Positions 1-29,031 of a stretch of 64,000 nucleotides of DNA are shown one piece after another (position 1 is the first letter of the stretch; each line of letters starts with the position of its first letter). The DNA lies in assembly GCF_902459465.1 (NCBI RefSeq), contig NC_047063.1, positions 8,927,343 to 8,991,342 of the forward strand, in the 5' to 3' direction. The translations under genes and the position numbers were made by a program. Source of the stretch: Asterias rubens. Taxonomy: Eukaryota > Echinodermata > Asteroidea > Forcipulatida > Asteriidae. The notes below the pieces were generated by a model, which was not told where the DNA came from, did not search any database, and saw only the letters and a list, made by a program, of their open reading frames with translations.

Positions 1-48
1 TATGAGTTTATGGAGAATGGCTCCCTGGAAGATAATCTTCTGTGCAAG
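1..48 (+). CDS. IRAK-like exon a (partial at window start)
   Basis: Reads [16 protein letters not shown] in frame from base 1, the kinase hinge region. Ends with an AAG|GTAAGC donor, phase 0. The donor is also the first bases of a 25-bp tandem array. The exon start lies outside the window. Confidence 0.85.
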
Positions 49-3000
49 GTAAGCAACTTTCACAAAGTCAGGTTTAAGCAACTTGCACAAAGTCAGGTTT
101 AAGCAACTTTCACAAAGTCAGGTTTAAGCAACTTTCACAAAGTCAGGTTTAAGCAACTTTCACAAAGTCAGGTTTAAGCAACTTTCACAAAGTCAGGTTT
201 AAGCAACTTTCACAAAGTCAGGTTTAAGCAACTTTCACAAAGTCAGGTTTAAGCAACTTTCACAAAGTCAGGTTTAAGCAACTTTCACATAGTCAGGTTT
301 AAGCAACTTTCACATAGTCAGGTTTAAGCAACTTTCACAAAGTCAGGTTTAAGCAACTTTCACAAAGTCAGGTTTAAGCAACTTTCACAAAGTCAGGTTT
401 AAGCAATTACTTTCACATTGTCAGGTTTAAGCAATTACTTTCACAAAGTCAGGTTTAAGCAATTACTTTTACAAAGTCAGGTTTAAGCAACTTTCACAAA
501 GTCAGATTTAAGCAAGTTTTTTACACAGTCATGTTTGAGCAGCAAAGACAGGTTTAAGCAAGTTACACAAAGTCAGGTTTAAGCAATTTTCTCAATGTCA
601 GATTTAAGCAACTTTCACAAAGTCAGGTTTAAGCAGCAAAGTCGGGTTTGAGCAAGTTTCACAAAGTCAGGTATAGCAAGTTTTACAAAGTCAGGTTTGA
701 GCAATTTCACAGTCCCGTTTAAGCAAACTTTCCTAAGACTCGAATCATTTTTTTCTTTCATGAGAATGTATGTGATAAAGAGTTAAACTGTTTTATAGGC
801 TCAAAGGGGACCTCTGGATTGGAGATTGAGACATAAAATAGCTGAAGGGTCCGCTAACGGCATTAACTTCCTGCACAGAGCTCAGGACCAACCGCTAATT
901 CATGGTGACATCAAAAGGTATAATTATAATAATAATAATAATATCAAAGTCTTATATATCGCACAAATTTACCAATGAGGTACTCAAGGCGCTGAGTATA
1001 CATGTATACAAACTTTCAGAAATATAGGTTATTACAGTGATGAATTCTGAGACCCAATTATTTAACACCTTATAAGGGTTTACAAGGTGCTACGGCGCAT
1101 TTAGCAGCCACAGCCAGGAACACCGGGGCGAACCCCTTCTCTTTTCGTTAAGTGTACTGGGTTATTTTACATGCGTTACACAACACATGGGACCATCCGA
1201 AAGACGATGCAATGGTTAAGTGTCTTGCTTAAGGACACAGGTGTCGCGGCTGGGGATTCGAAACCCACACTCTGCTGATCAGAAACAACATAGTTTATAC
1301 ACTCGCTTCCTTTCTTTAAAACCAGAGTGTGGTTGTTTATAATTAGTAACAATTTGCATCAAAAAATGTACAGGTCAATCAAATAGAATACTAGACAGTT
1401 GTAGACCTGTCCAAGTTAGAGTAAACATATCTTTGTACAAAATTGAAATTGTGAGTTTGAAAAAAAGAAACATTGATGTGAAAAAAAAAATGTTGTCATT
1501 ATGAGTTCAAAACTTATGTTTCATCAAGACTTTGAAAAACGCTTTAACCCTCTCCCCACGTGTGCGTACTAAGAATTGAAAACTCGGGACTCTAAAAGAT
1601 TTTTACCAACAAAAAAATCAGGAAAATTACCTGAGTGAGATTCGAACCCTCGGCATTAGCATTGCTTCAGCATATTTGTTACCACTAGACCACCTAGCTA
1701 GTCTGTCTTTGTTGGCTGACAAAAAAACTGCTCACAATATGCTTTTGCTTAGAAAATACCAACAAAGTATATTATAGTTTCATGGCCAAGCAGAGAAGAG
1801 CACCGAACTCAAGCTGTGGTGTTTCTGCCCGGCAAAGTGTGGGTTCGAATCCCCGTTGTGATATTTGTGTCCCTGAGCAAGACACTTTCACTATTATTGC
1901 TTCTCTCCACCCAGGGGCAAATGGGGACCTGTGAGGGCAGAGATGGTTTAAGATATGAATTAAATGGCACAGTGACCAGAGGTTATAATCTTGGAAGCGC
2001 CCTTCGGATGTAAAAAGCGCTATGTAAAAGCTTTTTATTATTATTTACATTATTGTTATTATTTCATCTTATCACAGCATGCTAAAGAAAGCTCATATTA
2101 TTTTCATTTGTGCTGGTAACTCCTCGAGACGGGCTACGTCGCATAGCCTTAGATCCCAAATCAGGCCTTACAGACATTCTGATCAATGAACCGTCTGATC
2201 AACGAGGTGGTATTGTTTCAGGATCAACACAAACTGTACAGTACTTTTACTTTCAAAATTGTCCTCCCCCCGATAATAACTACAGTGCGAACATCTTACT
2301 GGACAAGCACTTTGAACCGAAGATCGCCGATTTCGGACTTGCAAGGCTGGGGCCAGAGAACGGGAAGACATATTGCTACTTGAAGACCAAGAACGCCCAT
2401 GGGACCCTTGCGTACCTTCCTGAGGAATACAAACGCAGTTCTAAGCTCTCGACCAAGGTGGATGTCTACAGCTTTGGGGTGGTAAGTGTCCATATTAATA
2501 AAAGTGGCTTCTTATTAGCTAGCGCTCATATCCGTCACTCAGTGAGGGAAGTGTCGTGGCCGAGCGGTTAAGAGCACGGAATTCAAACTCTGTTGTTTCT
2601 GATCAGCAGAGTGTAGGTTCGAATCCCCAGCCTTGGCACCTGTGTCCTTAAGCAAGACACTTAACCATTGCTTCATCCTTTGCTGCGCCGTTGGTCCCAT
2701 GTGTTGTGTAACGCATGTTAAAGAACCCAGGGCACTTATCGAAAAGAGAAGGGGTTCGCCCCGGTGTTCCTGGCTGTGGCTGCTAAATGCGCCGTAGTAC
2801 CTTGTAAACCCTAATAAGGTGCTAAATAATTGGGTCTCAGAATTCATCACTGCAATCTTTTTGTATACACCCAGCGCCTTGAGTACCTTGTTTGGTAGAT
2901 ACGTGCACTATTTAAGACTTTGATAATATTATTATTAGTGACACTCGAGGCATTTCTACATTCAGTATTTTCCTGCAAGGCATGTGGGATGACGTTTGAA

Positions 3001-3491
3001 TTATGAGACCTACTCCTTTTACATAGCACCTTGTAATGTTTTACAAGGTGCTATGGCGCAATATGCAGCCAATCAAACCAGGAACACCGGGGTGAAACCC
3101 TTTTCTTTTACGATATAAGTGCACTTTGAAGTGCGTCACACATCACATGGGACCAACGGCTTAACGACTTATCCGAAGAACGCAGCCATAATGGTTTAAC
3201 CGTCATGACACAGGTGTCACAACTGGGACTAAAACCCACACTGCTGATCAGAAACACCGTAGCTTGACTCCTGTTCTGCGCTCCGCGGTCATAATGGATC
3301 GATTTGGCTGGCTGCCCAGGGCCCCCTCGCATGCCGGCGTCTCAGACAAGGATGCGAGTAAGGATGATTAGTCTCTCGACATTATTAGTCTTATCATATT
3401 ATTTTGTTTGTTTTATGGCAGGTTTTGATGGAGATTCTTGCTGGGGAGAGAGTTGCAGACAGCAAGCGCGAACCCAACAAATTACTCGTAG
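1..3491 (+). CDS. IRAK1/Pelle-like serine/threonine kinase, internal exons only
   Basis: Partial gene of the interleukin-1 receptor-associated kinase family, which links Toll/IL-1 receptors through MyD88 to NF-kB signalling in the cytosol. Four in-phase exons (1-48, 799-917, 2286-2481, 3422-3491) encode the middle of the kinase domain: [13 protein letters not shown], an alpha-E helix ending NGINFLHRA, catalytic loop [29 protein letters not shown] and [18 protein letters not shown]. From family knowledge, HGD in the catalytic loop and LPEEY in place of APE are IRAK1 features, whereas IRAK4 has HRD and an APE-type motif. The catalytic Asp, Asn and the DFG Asp are all present, so activity is possible. 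The death domain and N-lobe lie before the window. The C-terminal exons are not found before the N run at 4141. Confident of the family, less so of IRAK1 versus another paralogue. Confidence 0.88.
49..735 (+). repeat. 25-bp minisatellite in IRAK-like intron
   Basis: About 27 head-to-tail units of GTTTAAGCAACTTTC followed by ACAAAGTCAG. The first half is nearly perfect. Units decay toward the right end with indels (about 420-735), as expected at an array edge. The array starts at the exon donor itself. Confidence 0.95.
799..917 (+). CDS. IRAK-like exon b
   Basis: Acceptor TTTATAG at 798; reads [17 protein letters not shown] through NGINFLHRA to HGDIK. Ends phase 2 at AG|GTATAA. Carries the alpha-E helix and the start of the catalytic loop. 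Confidence 0.9.
925..1293 (-). repeat. S1 SINE, minus orientation
   Basis: Body with CCAGGAACACCGGGGCGAACC and the tRNA-like segment in reverse, preceded by an (AAT)n tract near 931-952. It is the reverse-oriented counterpart of the copy at 2551. Confidence 0.75.
1632..1722 (-). repeat. tRNA-like SINE fragment
   Basis: On the minus strand an A-box-like segment (GGTGGTCTAGTGGTAAC) precedes a B box (GGGTTCGAATC) with spacing like a tRNA. The flanks do not form an acceptor stem, so this is a SINE head and not a tRNA gene. Confidence 0.5.
1795..2045 (+). repeat. S2 SINE
   Basis: tRNA-like head (AGAGCACCGAACTCAAGC, then GGTTCGAATCCCC), body with CTCTCCACCCAGGGGCAAATG, and tail AAAAGCGCTATGTAAAAGC followed by (TTA)n. 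Matches minus-strand copies at 25905, 31262, 34350 and 41255. Confidence 0.75.
2286..2481 (+). CDS. IRAK-like exon c
   Basis: Acceptor CTACAG at 2285. The split codon gives Ser of HGDIKS, followed by [20 protein letters not shown], the activation loop, [10 protein letters not shown] and VDVYSFGV. Donor GTG|GTAAGT, phase 0. Confidence 0.92.
2551..2945 (+). repeat. S1 SINE, full-length, tRNA-derived
   Basis: Starts GTGTCGTGGCCGAGCGG (A box) with GGTTCGAATCC (B box) as in tRNA-Ser/Leu. The body contains CCGGTGTTCCTGGCTGTGGC and the tail ends ATTATTATTA. It lies in the intron between exons c and d of the IRAK-like gene. Confidence 0.85.
3000..3262 (-). repeat. S1 SINE, truncated, minus
   Basis: Shares the CCAGGAACACCGGGG body and the reversed GTTTCTGATCAGCAG segment with the other S1 copies. 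The tRNA-like head is degraded. Confidence 0.65.
3422..3491 (+). CDS. IRAK-like exon d
   Basis: Acceptor TGGCAG at 3421; reads [18 protein letters not shown] then NKLLV, kinase subdomain IX to X. Ends phase 1 at TAG|GTATTT. An M1 element begins about 7 bases into the following intron. No later exon was found before the assembly gap. Confidence 0.85.
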
Positions 3492-3498
3492 GTATTTT

Positions 3499-3780
3499 TA
3501 AAGGCAGTGGGAACTATTGGTAATTACTCAAAATAATTATTAGCATAAAACCTTACTTGGTAACGAGTTATGGGGAGAGGTTGACAGTATAAAACATTCT
3601 GATAAACGGCTCCCTCTGAAGGAATTTGATTTTGAGGTCTCGAAATCAAGCACACAACTCCTTTCAATATTATCTTGCAACTTCGACCAGCGATTGAGCT
3701 GTTATTTTATGCATACTTTGAGATACACCAAGTGAGAAGACTGGTCTTTGACAATAACCAATAGTGCCCCATGTCTTTAA
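3499..3780. repeat. M1 inverted-repeat element (MITE)
   Basis: Opens TTAAAGGCAGTGG and closes in the inverted form ending GTCTTTAA. The internal GGCTCCCTCTGAAG and GAGGTCTCGAAATCAAGC blocks are shared by at least fifteen other copies in this window. It starts about 7 bases after IRAK-like exon d. Confidence 0.85.
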
Positions 3781-3794
3781 CTCTTTCAATGCCC

Positions 3795-3995
3795 GTTTTT
3801 GTTTTGTTTTTTAAAGTTCTGTACTAGAAATTTTTTTTTATCGTTGTACGGCTTATGACTGGCACCCCTGACTTAAGACATTAACAAGATAAGGAGACTG
3901 CCCACATACGACATAGGGCTAGATAGCTCAGTTCGTAGAGAGTTGGCACATTTATTTGGAGGTGGTTGGTTCAAATGCCACTCCAGTAAATTTTT
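3795..3995 (+). repeat. S4 SINE with tRNA-like segment
   Basis: Contains ACGGCTTATGACTGGCACCC and then GGGCTAGATAGCTCAG with a B-box-like GGTTGGTTCAAATGCC. Matches the better-preserved copy near 61400-61600. Confidence 0.65.
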
Positions 3996-4140
3996 CTTTG
4001 TTCAATCCCAAATTATTAGAAAACGATAACTTGTCTTTCTCACCAAACAAATGTATCTTGCTTACTTGTGTTGCCTTGGCACATCCCAATGTTAATAGTA
4101 TTTCTTGAGTAATACTACCCCTTCATATCAACATGTATAC

Positions 4141-4240
4141 NNNNNNNNNNNNNNNNNNNNNNNNNNNNNNNNNNNNNNNNNNNNNNNNNNNNNNNNNNNN
4201 NNNNNNNNNNNNNNNNNNNNNNNNNNNNNNNNNNNNNNNN
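4141..4240. other. assembly gap (100 N)
   Basis: Exactly 100 N, a common placeholder for a gap of unknown size. The 3' ends of both the IRAK-like gene and DLD should fall here or in sequence lost next to it. The flanks (3996-4140 and 4241-4844) hold no exon or repeat that I recognise. Confidence 0.97.
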
Positions 4241-24206
<19,966 letters not shown>

Positions 24207-25290
24207 TCTCACAAAAGTGCGCAGAGCAGAGGCCGGTCAACATCGGATGACTAGTATTATATCATGGGTGGCGTCAAGTGAGGGCGCTATACTAAACTAA
24301 CGGTGCCCCACCAGCTAGAATTAAAGGGCGGTTCGAAGTCGCTTTTAGAAAAGGAATGTTTTTAAATGACCTACTTAATTAGAAAGCACTTCTATACCAA
24401 TTTTAAAGTGATAAATTTTGCATCAAAATGTTATAAAAGGACAGAAGGATGTTGCAAAACTCTCACCTATCCCAAATTGCAGGAAACCTGAATGACTTTG
24501 GGGGAAGAGTAAATAGATATTTCAATAACACTCTAGTTTTCAATGAAACCTATCCCAAACAAACAGTTGCAACACATTCGTTTGTCATATTCCTGGAAAA
24601 CAAAACAAAAAATATTATTTTTGTTTTCATAGTTACGCTCTTTCATTGCCTTGTGAAAACTGGAATAAGCAACAATAATTTTGGGGTCTTCAATTATCAG
24701 TGCCATTATACTATAGGGTAAAACAAATAAATCCAACATTTTTCAAGGGGGTCGGCTTTTGTCAAGTTTCGTTGTTCTTTAAAGCCCCCTTTCAGTGCTC
24801 TTATTCAGCCCTTATAAAAAAAAAAATTCGGAGCATTTTAAAAAAGTGTAATGGAAAAATAGACACAAAGTAATGAGTTTTGTCGTTATATTGGCTCTGA
24901 AATACTGGAATCCTAGCTGCCTCCAACTACATTCCCTTCAAAACAAACTTCTATATTAAACTACAAAAACTTACAGGTAACAAATTTGTTTTCTGATTAA
25001 CACTATTCTTTATTTCATCGTGATAAACTGCATTCCCCACAAACATGATAAATATAATTATATACATGTACTTTTATGTGTTTTTTCTATATATACTAAA
25101 AGTTCAAATTTGTTCCTCTGAGAATTATTTGTGAAACACTTGGCTTGATTGATTTTCATTTATATAAAAAACAGTTAAACAGCATTGATAACAAAATAAA
25201 GTTGCATTAAAATAACTCATCTCTGTATGTATTGAAGACTACCACTGATAGAAAGTATTTTAATGTTTGTTTAAAGTCGGACTTTTTATT
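24207..25290. promoter_or_regulatory. DLD 5' flank
   Basis: The region upstream of the DLD start codon should hold its 5' UTR and promoter. 24207-24350 is GC-richer than the surroundings. No TATA box is apparent at a convincing distance. The rest is AT-rich and unassigned. Confidence 0.35.
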
Positions 25291-25292
25291 AG

Positions 25293-25608
25293 TTCAAACT
25301 TCAAAGACCAGTCTTACTTGGTTGTATCTCAACATATTGCATAAAATAACAAACCTGTGAAAATTTGAGCATCCTAGTCCCATAAAAGATTGTGAGAAGT
25401 CATCATCAGCTGAGGTCTCAAATTCAGTTCAAATATTTCAGTGAGAAATCACTTCTTTCTCATAAACTAAGTCATTTCAGAGGGAGCCGTTTCTCACAAC
25501 CTTTTATACTACCAACCTCTCCCCATTGCTTGTTACCAAGTAAGGTTTTAAAATGCTAGTAGTTATCTTGAGAAGGCTTAATTACCAATAGTGTCCACTG
25601 CCTTTAAA
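25293..25608. repeat. M1 element, left end truncated
   Basis: Starts at AAAGACCAGTCTTACTTGG and ends GTGTCCACTGCCTTTAA, with the GAGGGAGCCGTTTCTCAC block. Confidence 0.82.
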
Positions 25609-25904
25609 ACATCTTTCTTTACCATTATGCTTTTCATAACAAACGGTTACAAATGCTTTTGTATAGAACAAGTCACCCCCCCCCCCCCAAAAGCTTTGAT
25701 GTTAACATCAGGGGAAGGCATATATCTACATAAACATTTATTGCGCACAACAAAACTTCACATAAACATCAGCTGTGAATTTACAGAAAGAAAAATGGCG
25801 GTTGGTGTAAAAATATGTATCATTATGTATAAATAATTGCAGTTTTGGTACAGGGCAGGGGGGAGGGGGTTGGGAGGGGTGTAATATAATATTAACAATA
25901 ACAT

Positions 25905-26243
25905 AATAACAACCACTAATTATATAGCGCATTTCACAATAACTGTATCAATGCTCTTTACATTAGTGCCCTGGTCATCGGGCAAATAACATCCCTGTAA
26001 TGTTTCTCAGCTCCCGTGGGAGTATACAGCCCTGACCTGCCTCTAAGGCGCTTGTGGCTTTTTCATACACAATATCAACCTCTACCCTCGCAGGTACCCA
26101 TACCCCTGGGTGGAGAGAAGACATTATAGTAAAGTATCTTGCTCAAGGACACAAGTGTCAAGACCGGGATTCGAACCCACACTCCGGTGACTGCACCGGA
26201 ACTTGAATTTGATGCTCTTAACCACTGGACCATGACACTCTGC
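25905..26243 (-). repeat. S2 SINE, minus
   Basis: TATATAGCGCATTTCAC, CTCCCGTGGGAGTATAC, CCCCTGGGTGGAGAGAAG, then GGGATTCGAACCC (reversed B box) and TCTTAACCACTGGACCATG (reversed A box). Confidence 0.82.
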
Positions 26244-27350
26244 TAATATTAAGAGTATGTGCAAACAAACTTGAGTCTTTGTTCGCTGTATATTTGTTAA
26301 TAATTTGCACAAAATAGTTTGTGTGTGTTTTGATGCTCTTCACAAATTGAAGAAATCAGGGGATTTTAAAAATATTTCCATCCAAATTTGTTTTGTTCTA
26401 ATTTCAATTATTAAGTTTTTGAATTCATTGCTCTGTCTGTAACCTGAGTAAGTTTGCATAGAAATACAATGAACTGGTACCCAGTGCTATTGTGTGTATA
26501 ATAGATTGGTAATACATGTACATGGTTTAAATCAACACCAAACTATGTTAACAGCCTTTACTTTCATTCTCGTTATACACCTTTTAAAAGCTTTCTCTTT
26601 TTTTTTGTATGGTAAACAAAACGTGCTGGTCAGCATGGGCGTCCAAATGTTATCAAAACAATCAATCCTGTTAAAAATGTTCTAACCAAATTCAACGGTT
26701 TTTGCAAACTTTCAATTAAATAAAGTATCTCCCATGTCTGTTTTCAACAAATTCACCAATGTTTTGAATAATTGTGTGACATTGTTTAAAAACTACGGCC
26801 ATCTATTTTTTATTTGCATTTATGACTTTCCATAGTTTTTCAACCTCTGTTGGCAAAAGCTCAGGCTATGACGTTGAGATAGAACAGGTTTTAGAGTAAT
26901 TTAGGAAAGATAAAGGCAGCTCACATATTTGAAGTGAAATAATGGGTGTTTTCTGGGTTTTTTTTCTCCCCCCTGAAATACTTATATTTCTAGAAGTATA
27001 GATGTATGAAATAAACAAATCTATTTTAAGGTTTAAAGTGCATAGATTATTATTTTGGCAATACAAAAAGTACCACCCAGTCATGTGTAAAAATAATTAT
27101 GTACAATAAAAATGTGTTCCGACATTTCCTGAATATATTACAATAGAATATTTGCTTATTAAACACAACTATTATACTTTTCTCAATTGTGATTAAACAT
27201 CTACACTACATGTAAATCTTTGGCATTATTTTAATATATACTTTTTAGGCCAATAAGTTTAATTGTGCAGGCACTAGTAATTTTCACACAAAAAATATAA
27301 ACACCAGCCTCCAATGTTACAAACTCATAAAAATGTTAAACAAAAATGTA
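26244..27350. other. intergenic AT-rich sequence
   Basis: Nothing recognised: no exon, SINE or inverted-repeat element. Confidence 0.5.
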
Positions 27351-27354
27351 ATAA

Positions 27355-27500
27355 TAGATGTTAAATTTGCATCGGGGATAAAGAATAATAATTTTGGTTT
27401 TTACCAATATATACACTGATGTGTATTAGCACTGTATACTCAGTACTTTCCCCAAGTTCTGTGAAAACAATCACAGGCATATTACTCGTGTGGGATCAAC
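27355..27500. repeat. S7 SINE tail fragment
   Basis: GCATCGGGGATAAAGAATA, TACACTGATGTGTATTAGC, ATACTCAGTACTTTCCCC and CACAGGCATATTACTCG are shared with 32178-32312; the first block also occurs near 34055 and, inverted, near 43020. Confidence 0.65.
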
Positions 27501-27534
27501 AAAAAATGTAATAAGAAAAATAATTTAGGAGGCT

Positions 27535-27800
27535 TACCATCCTTACTAACAGCTGAGAAGCTGAATTGCAAAAGACGCGGCTACAGCCTGTTTTAGACAT
27601 AGGCTCTCAACTTGCAAGGGTACCTTTGGCAGCCAGCCTCGCTAGTACTTTTGACCACGTCACTGAGCACAGCTTTGGTTGATTTTTTTTCTGAGGGAGA
27701 AAAACCCTCAAAGTTATGACTAGAAAGTGCATAACTCTATACTCATCTATAACCCAAGCCGGGAATCAAATCAAAGCCAAGGTATTGATGAGAGGCGAGG
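27535..27800 (-). repeat. S8 SINE, minus
   Basis: ACCATCCTTACTAACAGCTG, AGACGCGGCTACAGCCTG and GCCGGGAATCAAATCAAAGCC, with the same order as 46886-47175. Confidence 0.65.
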
Positions 27801-27884
27801 ACTTTACAAACTGAAAAGTTGTCCATGCCCATGTCAACCCTTACATTTTCGCAGCAATTCAGGGTCACCAGTTGTTAATAGTTT

Positions 27885-28110
27885 TTAAATTTATTTGTTG
27901 TGCAAGTCGCCAGACAAACAAGGCCTGAAGGCCACTTCAAGGTGTAGGCTACAGTTTTTTTTTCAGGGGTCGTTGCCACCTACTCCCGGGGCTGAAACAG
28001 GGTTACCCCCTTTATGCAGTCCATACGGATGAAGTGTCCATTACATTGTATTTTGGATGGTAGCCTGTTTTTGCTATGCAAGATTTAATGATTGTCTTAC
28101 TGATGAAAAC
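27885..28110 (-). repeat. S3 SINE body, minus
   Basis: CAAGGCCTGAAGGCCACTTC and GTTGCCACCTACTCCCGGGG match, in reverse, the S3 body at 30430-30605. Confidence 0.6.
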
Positions 28111-28531
28111 TATTAATAATATCAATTATAGAGCACAACCCCAGCAAACTTTTATCTGACGCAGCAACAGCAAAACAAATACTAAATCATTCCTAAACAC
28201 TAATAAATAAAAATAAATAAATAAATAAATAAAGAAGAAAATAAATAAAAACCAAAATATGGTTTTAAAAAACATGACAATAAAAGGTAAACAAATACAT
28301 TAAAAAATAAAAAAAAGAAAGTAAAACAACATCAACCAATCAAAAACAATGTAGATTGAATCAAAGCTCCAAAATGGAACGATAAATCAAAGAAACTGTA
28401 AATAATTAAATTGGTACTCTAATCAAAACCTCATGTAAAATATCGTAAACATGAATGTTTTCATATTTCAGTTGAGGCTGAAAGATCTTAGTTTTTTTTT
28501 TTTTTTTTACTTCTGTAAAATGCACGGATCT
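28111..28531. other. A-rich intergenic segment
   Basis: Contains (AAAT)n around 28200-28250 and a T run near 28493. No gene content seen. Confidence 0.6.
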
Positions 28532-28807
28532 CAAAGGAACATCACAGAATTGGTTTTAGCAAAACAGTAGCTGCCAGTGTAAGCACTTCATGTTATCCAC
28601 CATATACATAAACTGACAAAGCTGTAGACGTTTGGGAGCGATCAGCCATCCTTTTTCACGTTTTTTAAATGCTCACTGAGCGATAAACTCAAAACGTTTT
28701 ATTTATTTCTCATCAAATATGACATTTCAGAAAAATATTTCAAGGGATGTTTTCTACTATCATCATCATTAGACCGTGTCAGTTAAAATTCTTTAATGTT
28801 CCTTTAA
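28532..28807 (-). repeat. M3 element in the kinesin 3' UTR region
   Basis: AAAGGAACATCACAGAATTGG at the left and AATGTTCCTTTAA at the right. Orientation is inverted relative to 8663. It lies 87 bases past the kinesin stop codon. Confidence 0.8.
28698..28707 (-). terminator. candidate poly(A) signals for the kinesin
   Basis: Forward TTTATTTATT gives two overlapping AATAAA hexamers on the minus strand, about 190 bases after the stop codon and inside the M3 element. Candidate only. Confidence 0.35.
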
Positions 28808-28893
28808 CTGTACACTAACAAATGCTGTTTTTAGCGTTACGATTTTAGTCTTATACACATTAAGTGAATACTTGATGTAGAAGGCCGTGTTGT

Positions 28894-29031
28894 TCATTTC
28901 TTTGGACCTTTCGCAACATTCTTTGTAGCCTGGCCAAGTGAAACCTGCTTAGCATTTGAACCAAACTGTAGAGTGCTTAGCGTTTCGCTGATGTTGTTGA
29001 CATCGGGGCTGGTGTTGACAAACAAACAAGC
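28894..29031 (-). CDS. kinesin exon 15 (C-terminus)
   Basis: Acceptor [41 protein letters not shown], then a basic tail NVAKGPKK and TGA. The product ends about 14 residues past the motor core, typical for kinesin-14. Confidence 0.96.
   Translation of the reverse strand, partial: ACLFVNTSPDVNNISETLSTLQFGSNAKQVSLGQATKNVAKGPKK

Noticed and set aside
49..735. CRISPR-like direct repeats
   Set aside because: Units are contiguous with no spacers and lie in an animal intron.
2551..2635. tRNA-Ser/Leu gene
   Set aside because: Many identical heads occur with the same downstream body, which marks SINE S1.
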